NCBI GenBank assembly: GCA_000753575.1
Contig: JRFF01000010.1
Span: forward strand, 1-62,950
Length of the DNA stretch: 62,950 nt
Direction of reading: 5' to 3'
Source of the DNA: Candidatus Izimoplasma sp. HR2
GTDB taxonomy: Bacteria > Bacillota_I > Bacilli_A > Izemoplasmatales > Izemoplasmataceae
A program made the translations under genes and the position numbers. Below, piece after piece: positions 16,635 through 25,151 of the stretch. Position 1 is the first letter of the stretch, and every line of letters starts with the position of its first letter. The notes under the pieces are model-generated. The model had not been told where the DNA came from, did not search any database, and worked only from the letters and a program-made list of their open reading frames with translations.

Positions 16635-17681
16635 ATGAAAATACTAATTATGGCTGGTGGAAGTGGGGAGAGGTTTTGGCCGCTTTCTACTAAAAAAAAT
16701 CCAAAACAACTTTTATCAATTGTATCTAATAAATCAATGATTAAGGAAACAGTGGATAGGGTATTAAAAATTGTTAAAATTCATGATATATTTGTTGCTA
16801 CAAATATAATTCAAGTACCTGGAGTAAAAAGAGAATTGCCAAATTTACCAATAGAGAATATAATTATAGAACCTGCATTTAGAGATACAGCCGCTGCAAT
16901 AGCTTATGGTTCAACAGTAATTGCAAGAACAGAAGATAATCCTATTATAGTTGTATTAGCATCAGATCATTTGATTGTTGATGAAGATAAGTTTGTTGAA
17001 TCTATAATTCTTGCTGAAACTGAGGCTAATAAAGGAAATATTGTTACATTAGGCATTAATCCAACCAGACCTGAAACAGGTTATGGTTATATTGAAATTA
17101 CCGATAAATATTTATTTAAACCAACAAAAGCAATTAAATTCTTAGAGAAACCATCATTAGATTTAGCAGTTGAGTATACTTTATCAGGAAAACATGTTTG
17201 GAATAGCGGAATGTTTATTTTTAAGTATAAAACAATTATGAAAGAGCTAGAGATACATTCACATAATCATTTTGAAGTCATTAAGAAAATAAAGCCACAC
17301 TTAAAAAAACTTTCTGGAATAAAATTATCAAAAGCAGTTGAAGGTTTTTTCCCGATGTTTGAGAAAATATCTATTGATTTTGCTGTTATGGAAAAGTCAA
17401 AGAAGATAATATGCATTCCTGTTGAAATTGGATGGAATGATGTTGGAGGATATAATTCATTGTTAGAAATTTTTAAATCTGATAGATACGGAAATATAGC
17501 TAAAGATTGTAATTATGTTTTTGTTGATTCTAATAACAACATAGTTTTAAGTGATAATCCAAAAAAACTTATTGCATCAATTGATATTTCAAATACAATT
17601 ATTGTAGATACAAAAAATGGTTTATTAGTATCAAAACGAGAATCCACAGAAAAAATTAGAAAAATATTAAAATTATTATAA
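16635..17681 (+). CDS. manC: Mannose-1-phosphate guanylyltransferase
   Basis: The protein makes GDP-mannose. It opens MKILIMAGGSGERFWPLST followed by KKNPKQ, the nucleotidyltransferase signature, and has EKP near 158 and a GWNDVGGYNSL motif. At 348 residues it lacks the C-terminal isomerase domain of bifunctional enzymes, consistent with a separate manA downstream. The ATG at 16635, two bases past the fcl stop, gives the conserved N-terminus; the longer GTG start overlapping fcl has no ribosome site. No phosphomannomutase gene is in the locus. Confidence 0.93.
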   Translation: MKILIMAGGSGERFWPLSTKKNPKQLLSIVSNKSMIKETVDRVLKIVKIHDIFVATNIIQVPGVKRELPNLPIENIIIEPAFRDTAAAIAYGSTVIARTEDNPIIVVLASDHLIVDEDKFVESIILAETEANKGNIVTLGINPTRPETGYGYIEITDKYLFKPTKAIKFLEKPSLDLAVEYTLSGKHVWNSGMFIFKYKTIMKELEIHSHNHFEVIKKIKPHLKKLSGIKLSKAVEGFFPMFEKISIDFAVMEKSKKIICIPVEIGWNDVGGYNSLLEIFKSDRYGNIAKDCNYVFVDSNNNIVLSDNPKKLIASIDISNTIIVDTKNGLLVSKRESTEKIRKILKLL

Positions 17682-18143
17682 TAATATTTATTTTTACGTA
17701 TTAATATTAATGTATTAGTAAAATTATATAATCCAAAAATATTGATAATTCCTTCATAAAATTCTACTGATAATAACATGATATCTATATTTTTTTAAAA
17801 TATAAAATAAAAGAATAAAAAAATAGAAATCAAGCCATTGTGATATGCATAAATTATGGAGCAATAGGAGTTTCATGCACTACAAGTTTTTCTTATAATT
17901 TTAGTAATTATTTATGATTCTATATAAAATCTATAAATATATTTGTTAAGATATAATTATTTGAAATATAGTAATGATTGTGTTTGTTTTTTCAAACCTA
18001 AAAACTTTGTGAGAAGCTATAAAAGGTATTAGAAGTTATATATTATTAAGTAGATTAACTTATATTATCAAATAAATTAAATTAAAAATATTATGTCATA
18101 ACGATTTATACGTTATATTTATTTAATTGAAAGGAGGTTATAT
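17682..18143. other. 462-base AT-rich gap between manC and manA
   Basis: No open reading frame or clear terminator is visible. A GTTTG-T6-CAAAC hairpin lies near 17982-17997. A palindrome ATAACG-N7-CGTTAT lies at 18098-18116, just before the manA ribosome site, and could be an operator or a 5' stabilising hairpin. The gap suggests that manA has its own promoter or was added to the cluster separately. Confidence 0.4.
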
Positions 18144-19016
18144 ATGATTTTAAAACTTCAACCAGTATTTTATGATAAAATCTGGGGTGGAAACAAATTA
18201 AGAAAAAATTATGGGTTTGATGTATCTAATACATGTGGAGAATGTTGGGGTATTACTGCTCATAAAAAGGGCAGTTCCATTATAGAAAATTCTATTTATA
18301 AAGGGATGACTCTTAGGGATATATTTTTTAATGAAAAACACTTATTTGGTGACTATAAAGGTAATGAATTTCCAATATTAGTAAAGATTATTGATGCAAA
18401 ACAAGATTTATCAATACAAGTACATCCAAATGATGAGTTTGTAAAAGGAGAAAATATCTTAGGAAAAGAAGAATGTTGGTATATACTACATACAGAAAAA
18501 AATACGAAAATTATAATAGGTCATAGTGCAAATAATATAAAAGAGGTTAAAGAAGCTATTAATAATAATAATATTGAATCGATATGTAATACAAGAAAAA
18601 TTGAAGAAGATGATTTTTTCTATATAGAATCAGGTACTATTCATGCAATATGTGAAGGAACAACACTTTTAGAAGTTCAACAATCATCGGACATAACATA
18701 TCGTTTTTTCGATTATAATCGCTTAGAAAATGGAAAGCCTAGAAAATTACATATTGAAAAAGCAATTAAAGCACTAAAAATCCCTGATAAAAAAATGTTA
18801 GTTGAGCATAAAGATACCTTTTTCAATTTCCAAATCAAATATAATATAGGTACTATGAATAAAATAGCATCATTGTTTGGGGATTATATATTTATTATTG
18901 ATGGCGAGGGTTATTTTAACAATACAAGAGTTATAAAAGGAAATTTTATTATGGTTACGTCACAGTCTCAATATATAATTGAAGGAAACATAAAGTACCA
19001 ATTGACAACATTTTAA
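18144..19016 (+). CDS. manA: Mannose-6-phosphate isomerase, class I
   Basis: The enzyme links fructose-6-phosphate to mannose metabolism and so feeds GDP-fucose synthesis. The 290-residue cupin protein has the zinc site (QVHPNDE near 93-98 and a later Glu/His pair) and the ITYRFFDYNR segment with the catalytic Arg. The short firmicute form starts KLQPVFYDKIWGG. AAAGGAGG precedes the ATG. The last codons of the gene contain the promoter of the next operon. Confidence 0.93.
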   Translation: MILKLQPVFYDKIWGGNKLRKNYGFDVSNTCGECWGITAHKKGSSIIENSIYKGMTLRDIFFNEKHLFGDYKGNEFPILVKIIDAKQDLSIQVHPNDEFVKGENILGKEECWYILHTEKNTKIIIGHSANNIKEVKEAINNNNIESICNTRKIEEDDFFYIESGTIHAICEGTTLLEVQQSSDITYRFFDYNRLENGKPRKLHIEKAIKALKIPDKKMLVEHKDTFFNFQIKYNIGTMNKIASLFGDYIFIIDGEGYFNNTRVIKGNFIMVTSQSQYIIEGNIKYQLTTF

Positions 19017-19030
19017 GTAAATAGTATAAT
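19002..19030 (+). promoter_or_regulatory. Consensus sigma-A promoter inside the manA 3' end
   Basis: TTGACA at 19002-19007 and TATAAT at 19025-19030 with a 17-base spacer form a perfect consensus promoter. Start is expected near 19037. It would drive the UDP-uronate genes from 19272 onward with a leader of about 235 bases. Confidence 0.8.
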
Positions 19031-19036
19031 GTTTTC

Positions 19037-19271
19037 TTGCGCATTTTTGGTAGATAAGATAATCTTAGATACATTTTCCTTTTGCTTTTATTAAGATATC
19101 TCAACTAGAAGTACATGTGCTGAATAATGCGTTATTGAGTTACAAAAGGATTAGTATATTTTTAATGATTATAGGTATGTCCATCTAAAACATGAGCGCT
19201 GAAGGTATAGGTAATTCCTTTTTTACATAAAATATTTAGATATGAAATTTGAATTTAAAGGAGAAAATATA
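19037..19271 (+). promoter_or_regulatory. Long structured 5' leader of the UDP-uronate operon
   Basis: Several local pairings are visible: CGCATT near 19045 with AATGCG near 19130, TAAGA-TAA-TCTTA, CTCAA with TTGAG, and AATAA-TGCG-TTATT. AAAAGGA near 19144 pairs with TCCTTTT near 19215, followed by T, which could form a long-loop terminator. No small reading frame with a ribosome site is obvious. A transcription attenuator or processive antitermination target is possible but unproven. Confidence 0.4.
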
Positions 19272-20549
19272 ATGAAAAGAATATGTATTGTGGGGCTGGG
19301 GTATGTTGGATTGCCTCTAGCAGTAGCATTTGCAGAAAAAGGATTTAAGGTTATTGGATTTGACATCAATAAAGAAAAAATTGAAATATACAAAAATGGA
19401 ATAGACCCAACGCTTGAAGTAGGATCAAAGAGACTAAAAAGAGTTTATATGGAGATGAATTTTACAAGTGATGAGAAAGAAATACGGAAAGCTGACTTTA
19501 TAATTGTTGCTGTACCAACTCCTGTACTTCCGAATAATGACCCAGATTTGAGACCTGTCATTGGTTCAAGTGAAATTATTGGAAGAAATTTGAAAAAAGG
19601 ATCAATTGTTGTTTATGAATCAACAGTTTATCCAGGGGCAACAGAAGAAGAATGTATTCCAGTTCTTGAGAAAGAATCAAATATGAAGTGTGGACCGGAT
19701 TTTAAAGTCGGGTATTCTCCAGAAAGAATTAATCCTGGAGATAGAATACATACTTTAGAAAAAATTGTTAAAGTGGTTTCAGGAATGGATGAAGAAAGTC
19801 TTAAAATAATAGCCTCTATGTATGAACTTGTTATTGATGCCGGTGTTCATAGAGCTCCATCAATTAAAGTAGCAGAGGCTTCAAAAGTTATTGAGAATAC
19901 TCAAAGGGATATCAATATTGCATTTATGAATGAGTTATCCAAGATTTTTGATCTTATGAATATTGATACAAAAGAAGTATTAGAAGCAGCTTCTACAAAA
20001 TGGAATTTTTTAAAATTCCATCCGGGATTAGTTGGAGGTCATTGTATTGGAGTAGATCCATTTTATTTAGCTAATAAAGCAGTTAAATTAGGATATGATC
20101 CAAAATTAATATTGTCTGCTAGAAATATTAATGACTCTATGGCAGAGTTTATTTCTACTAAACTAGATACTATTAATGATGGCGATAATAATAAAAATAT
20201 TCTTATTATGGGGTTAACTTTTAAAGAAGATTGTCCAGATTTAAGAAATACAAAAGTTATAGATATTTATAACTCATTAGTAAATAAAGGATATAATGTA
20301 GAAATAACTGATCCTTATGCTGATAAGGAAGAAGCATATCATGAATATGGAATTAATCTTGTAAATATCCATGATGTTAAGAAAGCAGATATTATAATTT
20401 TAGCTGTCGCACATAATGCTTATAGATTATTAGATCCATCTGATTTTCATAAGTTTTACAAAGTAGGAGTTAATCCAATTATGATTGATATAAAATCTAT
20501 TCTTAATAAAGAAGAAGCAAAAGAAATTTATAATTATTGGAGATTGTAG
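19272..20549 (+). CDS. UDP-HexNAc 6-dehydrogenase (WbpA/WbpO/TviB type)
   Basis: This NAD-dependent enzyme oxidises UDP-GlcNAc or UDP-GalNAc to the uronic acid. The 425-residue protein has the Rossmann start GLGYVGLPLAVAFAEKG, PTPV, ESTVYPG, GYSPERINPGD and the nucleophile Cys in GGHCIGVDPFYL. The C-terminal UDP-binding domain has KEDCPDLRNTKV. The ATG at 19272 has AAAGGAG upstream and gives the conserved start MKRICIVGLGY. With the aminotransferase and oxidoreductase that follow it reconstructs the WbpA-WbpE-WbpB route to a 2,3-diamino uronate. Confidence 0.9.
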   Translation: MKRICIVGLGYVGLPLAVAFAEKGFKVIGFDINKEKIEIYKNGIDPTLEVGSKRLKRVYMEMNFTSDEKEIRKADFIIVAVPTPVLPNNDPDLRPVIGSSEIIGRNLKKGSIVVYESTVYPGATEEECIPVLEKESNMKCGPDFKVGYSPERINPGDRIHTLEKIVKVVSGMDEESLKIIASMYELVIDAGVHRAPSIKVAEASKVIENTQRDINIAFMNELSKIFDLMNIDTKEVLEAASTKWNFLKFHPGLVGGHCIGVDPFYLANKAVKLGYDPKLILSARNINDSMAEFISTKLDTINDGDNNKNILIMGLTFKEDCPDLRNTKVIDIYNSLVNKGYNVEITDPYADKEEAYHEYGINLVNIHDVKKADIIILAVAHNAYRLLDPSDFHKFYKVGVNPIMIDIKSILNKEEAKEIYNYWRL

Positions 20550-20558
20550 GTGATTATA

Positions 20559-21740
20559 GTGAATATTCCTTTATTAGATTTAAAAAGGCAATACAAATTA
20601 GTGAAAGAAATGGTGTCAATAAATATTGAAAAGGTATTAGAAAGTGCACATTATATTAATGGTCCTTTAAACAAAAAATTTGAGGAGCAAATTAAGAAAT
20701 ATGTTAATGTTAAACACGCAATTGGAGTTGCTAATGGAACTGATGCATTAGTGTTAGCTCTTGAAGCACTTGGCATAGGTGCTGGTGACGAAGTTATCAC
20801 GACAACTTGGACTTTTTATGCAACAGCAGAAGCTATAGCGTATGTTGGGGCAACTCCTGTTTTTATTGATGTAGATTTAGATGATTTTAATATTTTAGTT
20901 GACAAAATTGAAGAAAAGATTACAAATAGAACTAAAGCTATTATTGCAGTTCATATATTTGGTAATCCTTGTAATATGGGTGAAATTAACAAAGTGGCAA
21001 AAACTAATAATTTATATGTGATTGAAGATGCTGCACAAGCAATTGGATCAAGTTATAAAGGTAAAATGATAGGATCAATGAGTGATATTACTACATTTTC
21101 TTTCTTTCCTACAAAAAATCTAGGAGCTTATGGTGATGGGGGAATGATTACTACAAACTCGGATAACTTAGCTACAGTGATTAGAGCTTTAAAAACTCAT
21201 GGAAGTGGAATATATGGGAAGAAAGCATATGATTATCTAAATGGAATTTCTGTAGTTGAATCTGCTGAATCAGAAGAAAACCAAGTATATAGTGCAAAGA
21301 AGTATTTTAATTATATTGTTGGTCATAATTCAAGATTAGATGAACTTCAGGCTGCAGTTTTACTTTCTAAGTTGCCATATCTTGATATTTGGAATAAAAA
21401 AAGAAATAGTATTGCTGATAAATACAATAAAAGCCTTATTGGAGTAAAACAACCTGGTATAAACTCTGATTCATTCTCTTGTTATCATCTTTATGTACTT
21501 CAATGCGAGTATAGAGACGATTTAGCAACCTACTTAAAGGAGAATGGAATTAGTACTGGAGTATATTATCCAGTTCCAATGCATCTTCAAGAAGTCTTTA
21601 AGCATTTAGGATATAAAAAAGGAGATTTACCTAATTCTGAATATCTTTCAAAGAGAACGATTGCAATTCCTGCACATGAAATGTTGAAACCTGAAGAAGT
21701 AGATTATATAATTGAAAAAATTAATAGTTTTAAGGAGTAA
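20559..21740 (+). CDS. DegT/DnrJ/EryC1 PLP aminotransferase (WbpE-like)
   Basis: The protein transfers an amino group to a 3-keto nucleotide sugar. Signatures are NGTDALVLALEALGIG, the VIEDAAQA motif and the PLP lysine in FFPTKNLGAYGDGG. Conserved HNSRLDELQAA follows. The GTG at 20559, five bases after GGTGA, gives the usual MNIPLLDLKRQY start and 393 residues; the GTG at 20550 overlaps the ribosome site. Placed directly after the 6-dehydrogenase, it most likely aminates C3 of the UDP-uronate. Confidence 0.9.
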   Translation: MNIPLLDLKRQYKLVKEMVSINIEKVLESAHYINGPLNKKFEEQIKKYVNVKHAIGVANGTDALVLALEALGIGAGDEVITTTWTFYATAEAIAYVGATPVFIDVDLDDFNILVDKIEEKITNRTKAIIAVHIFGNPCNMGEINKVAKTNNLYVIEDAAQAIGSSYKGKMIGSMSDITTFSFFPTKNLGAYGDGGMITTNSDNLATVIRALKTHGSGIYGKKAYDYLNGISVVESAESEENQVYSAKKYFNYIVGHNSRLDELQAAVLLSKLPYLDIWNKKRNSIADKYNKSLIGVKQPGINSDSFSCYHLYVLQCEYRDDLATYLKENGISTGVYYPVPMHLQEVFKHLGYKKGDLPNSEYLSKRTIAIPAHEMLKPEEVDYIIEKINSFKE

Positions 21741-21744
21741 TAAT

Positions 21745-22806
21745 ATGAAAACAAATATAGCAATTTTAGGTTGTGGAAGAATATCTAAGAATCATATAAT
21801 TGCAATCGCCAATAACTTTGAAGATTCAAAATTAGTTGCTCTTTGTGATTTAGACATCTCAAAAGTGGAGTCAAGAAAAACTGAGTATAAATCACTGCTT
21901 GAAAAACAAACTGATACCATTTGTATTAATACATATATTAGTTATAAAAAAATGGTTGAAGAAAATGATATTGATATAATAGCAATTTCTACTGAGAGTG
22001 GTTATCATTATGAACAATCAATATTTATGTTGAATAATAATATAAATGTTCTTGTAGAAAAACCAATGGCTTTGAAAGAAGAACATGCATTAGAAATGAT
22101 TGAATTGGCATCTACAAAGAACTTAAATTTGGGAGTATGTTTTCAAAATAGATTTAATCCACCTATTCAATTATTAAGAAAACAGATTGATAATGGAAAA
22201 TTTGGGAGAATTTATGCAATTACTGCCAATATATATTGGAATAGAGGAAAAGGGTACTACGAACAAGCTCCTTGGAGAGGCACACACGCTTTAGATGGGG
22301 GAGCTTTAATGAATCAATGTATTCATAATATAGATTTACTACAATGGATGAGTGACTCAATTCCAAATGAGTTAAATGCTATGCTGAGTAATTTTAATCA
22401 TAATTACTTAGAAGTTGAAGATTATGGATCGATTCAAATTAGATTTGAAAATGGTATCATTGGTAACATAGAAGGAAGTGTAGCTCTTTACCCTAAAAAC
22501 TATAAAGAAACTCTTGTAGTTATCGGTGAAAAAGGTACAGTAGAAATTGGTGGACTAGCTGTTAATAAAATTTTGCATTGGGTGTTTGAAGATAATTCTA
22601 TTTCTGTAGAAGATGCTATTAATTTAACAAAAAGTGAAATAAATAATGTATATGGCAATGGGCATACTCCTTTATATAAAGATTTTATAGAAGCTGTTAG
22701 AGAAAAGAAAGAGCCTTATATCTCTGGTTTAGAAGGTTTTAAAGCCCTTAAAATAATTTTAGATTCATACAAGAAGAGTGGTGTGAATTATGATAAGTAT
22801 AGGTAA
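21745..22806 (+). CDS. Gfo/Idh/MocA oxidoreductase (WbpB-like 3-dehydrogenase)
   Basis: The 353-residue protein has the Rossmann motif LGCGRISKNH, the EKPMAL catalytic Lys near 95, and a DGGALMNQCIHNIDLLQW segment typical of the WbpB/WlbA branch. In that branch the enzyme oxidises C3 of UDP-GlcNAcA for the coupled aminotransferase. The ATG at 21745 follows AAGGAG by six bases. It overlaps the next gene by 17 bases. Confidence 0.88.
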   Translation: MKTNIAILGCGRISKNHIIAIANNFEDSKLVALCDLDISKVESRKTEYKSLLEKQTDTICINTYISYKKMVEENDIDIIAISTESGYHYEQSIFMLNNNINVLVEKPMALKEEHALEMIELASTKNLNLGVCFQNRFNPPIQLLRKQIDNGKFGRIYAITANIYWNRGKGYYEQAPWRGTHALDGGALMNQCIHNIDLLQWMSDSIPNELNAMLSNFNHNYLEVEDYGSIQIRFENGIIGNIEGSVALYPKNYKETLVVIGEKGTVEIGGLAVNKILHWVFEDNSISVEDAINLTKSEINNVYGNGHTPLYKDFIEAVREKKEPYISGLEGFKALKIILDSYKKSGVNYDKYR

Positions 22807-23707
22807 AATACTTGATTATCTAGATAAAAATGATATCTCCTATTCTTTTAAAGGAGATAAAAAGGTTATTATTAATAAGCCTTATGTAAATAAAGGTGAT
22901 TCATCGTGTTTTTATTATTCTCTTAATAGAGAGATGTTTAGAGAAAAGGTTGATTTATTAATTTCAAGATTTGAGATTAATTCACCAATAAAAAATTTAA
23001 TCATTACCAAAGATTCAAAATATGTATTTTATTTTATCTTATCTAATTTATTTTCTGTTAAATCCTTTGTAATAAATAATAGAACAATTCTAAGTGTAAA
23101 ATTAGGAGAGAACACAGTAATTTCATCAAATGTAAAATTTAATAGTAATATTAAAATTGGAAATTCAAACTCAATTGGAGGAGAGGCATTCTCATATTAT
23201 GAAATTGCTTCTGTAAAACATAAGGTAATACCTTATGCTTCATTAGTAATACAAGATAATGTTGAAGTTGCAAACTCTTGTATTATTGATAGAGGAATAT
23301 TATCTGATACTGTGATTGGGACTAATACTAAAATTGACTCATTAGTTTATATTGCACACGATGTGAAAATTGGTAAAAATTGTATTATAACTTCGGGAGT
23401 AAGAATTAATGGGTATTCTAATATTAGTAATAACTGCTATTTAGGATCAGGATCAATAATTAGAAATAATATAAATATTGGGAAAAATACAACAGTTGGA
23501 ATGGGAGCTGTTGTAACAAAATCATTTGGGGATAATTTAGTTTTATTTGGTAATCCAGCTATTATTAAGGCATATAAATGTCAATGTAGTAATATTTTAA
23601 AATTTAACACTGAAATATCTTCATGTGAGTGTGGTGTTCAATATAAGTTACTTAGTAATAAAGTTGTTGTTGAGTCAAAAAAGCAAATTCAAATTAAAAA
23701 TCTGTAG
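22790..23707 (+). CDS. LpxD-like hexapeptide-repeat acyltransferase with Cys-rich tail
   Basis: The 305-residue protein has an LpxD-type N-terminal domain (to about residue 100) and a left-handed beta-helix of hexapeptide repeats (about 105-255) with the catalytic His at 190 in YIAHDVKIG. Beyond the helix, C264, C266, C279 and C281 form a CxC...CxC pair that may bind zinc. By position it takes the place of WbpD and would N-acylate the 3-amino group of the UDP-uronate. The organism shows no sign of lipid A, so an LpxD role is unlikely. Acyl donor unknown. Confidence 0.75.
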   Translation: MISIGKILDYLDKNDISYSFKGDKKVIINKPYVNKGDSSCFYYSLNREMFREKVDLLISRFEINSPIKNLIITKDSKYVFYFILSNLFSVKSFVINNRTILSVKLGENTVISSNVKFNSNIKIGNSNSIGGEAFSYYEIASVKHKVIPYASLVIQDNVEVANSCIIDRGILSDTVIGTNTKIDSLVYIAHDVKIGKNCIITSGVRINGYSNISNNCYLGSGSIIRNNINIGKNTTVGMGAVVTKSFGDNLVLFGNPAIIKAYKCQCSNILKFNTEISSCECGVQYKLLSNKVVVESKKQIQIKNL

Positions 23708-23882
23708 AGAAACTAACACCCTCTCAATCAGTTTAAATATCTATTTGTACTAGTAAACATATATGTTAAATGTTAAAAAAATTGGTATATAAGCAAAAAA
23801 TAATTGTAAGAATGCAATAATATGATAAATTATCTCTTTTGATTATTAAGGTACTATTTTTCTAGTAGGTTTAACCCATTCA

Positions 23883-23910
23883 TTGTAAGAATTTGCCTAT
23901 AATTTATAAT
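23883..23910 (+). promoter_or_regulatory. Possible promoter before the late glycosyltransferase
   Basis: TTGTAA at 23883-23888 and TATAAT at 23905-23910 have a 16-base spacer. They lie in the 272-base gap after the acyltransferase, which otherwise holds only a TGAAAATTCA palindrome near 23946. Confidence 0.45.
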
Positions 23911-23979
23911 TATGAAAGTGTAGTATAGTGCAGATAAAATTTAAGTGAAAATTCACATAAAAAGATAGGAGAAATTATC

Positions 23980-25140
23980 ATGAAATTATTAAAAATTGGA
24001 ACTTTAAATGTACCTAGGAATAGATGGCTAGATGCAACAAAAATATTTGATAAGATATATGTTGTTTGTATGGAAAAGGAAATTGAATTAGATAATGAAA
24101 AAATTGTTTATCTAAAAATGCATCAATCTAGTGGATTATCACAATTACTAAGTAAATTAGTATTTAGAATTGCAAGAAGATTTAGAGGGAATAAAATCAT
24201 TGTGAAACTTTCATTAATGATTTTAAGATTGACAAATAGTAAAATTATAAATAAAATAAAAAAACTAGATTTTGATTATACTCACTCAAGTTATAATGAC
24301 TTTGATGAATCAGGAATACTAACATTAATGTTGCAACCTTTTATAAAACATACTAAAATTACTCGTGCCTATAAAGAAAATAGGCCAGAGAAAAATTATG
24401 TTGAGAAATCGTGTTTTAGCATTGCAAATCGACTTGTTTTTAATTCGAATGAGAACAAAGAATACTTTTTAAAGAAACACAAAGACATTAATTGGGATAA
24501 TAAAGAGATTATTATTGATTTAGATGAAGACTATCGCCAAGAAGAAATTATTAATAAGGTTATCTTAAAGCAAAAACTTTCTGACAATGATCAAAAAAAT
24601 CATGTTGTAATTCTTGCTGGAAGAGTAATGTCAGATGCAAAAAATAAAAGATCTGGTACAAGATTGTTTTATATACCTTTAATAAACGAGTTAATAAATG
24701 CAGGATTAGTTGTACATTTACATACTATGAGGATAATTGATGATAAAAATGGAGTTAATCAATATGAAATATTAAAAAGAGAAAATCTCAAAAATTTTCA
24801 TATTGAAGGACCTTTAGACTTTGAGAATAATCCAATAAAATCCTATGAAATTCTTAGTGGATATAATTTTGGAATCTTACATAATATAAGTGATGATGAT
24901 AAATATGTTTCTGTTTTTGATAAAATAAATATTCCACATCGATTTTATGAGTATCAGATTGCAGGTGTAATTCCAATTTTAAAAAGAGGCGATACTACTC
25001 TAATGGAAAGATTATTTGAAAGTGAGAAGTATGGTGTAGTATATGATTCCTTAAACGACCTAAATGATTTAAAATGTGTGCCTGATAATTTTAATAAACA
25101 ATCATTTTTAAATTATATCTCAAAACTATACAAGAATTAG
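23980..25140 (+). CDS. GT-B glycosyltransferase of the polysaccharide locus
   Basis: The 386-residue protein has no strong family signature, but the arrangement is that of a GT-B enzyme. Its N-terminal half is rich in basic residues, a middle beta-strand (VVILAGRVM near 207) starts a second Rossmann domain, and a late motif (NIPHRFYEYQIAGVIPIL) matches the donor-binding turn of GT4-like proteins. It sits directly upstream of the flippase. Donor unknown; Galf or the diamino uronate are candidates. Confidence 0.65.
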   Translation: MKLLKIGTLNVPRNRWLDATKIFDKIYVVCMEKEIELDNEKIVYLKMHQSSGLSQLLSKLVFRIARRFRGNKIIVKLSLMILRLTNSKIINKIKKLDFDYTHSSYNDFDESGILTLMLQPFIKHTKITRAYKENRPEKNYVEKSCFSIANRLVFNSNENKEYFLKKHKDINWDNKEIIIDLDEDYRQEEIINKVILKQKLSDNDQKNHVVILAGRVMSDAKNKRSGTRLFYIPLINELINAGLVVHLHTMRIIDDKNGVNQYEILKRENLKNFHIEGPLDFENNPIKSYEILSGYNFGILHNISDDDKYVSVFDKINIPHRFYEYQIAGVIPILKRGDTTLMERLFESEKYGVVYDSLNDLNDLKCVPDNFNKQSFLNYISKLYKN

Positions 25141-25151
25141 TATTGTAAATT

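Noticed and set aside
22790-23707. Lipid A biosynthesis LpxD
   Set aside because: The gene lies in a UDP-uronate set, the protein has an added Cys-rich tail, and nothing else in the window suggests an outer membrane.
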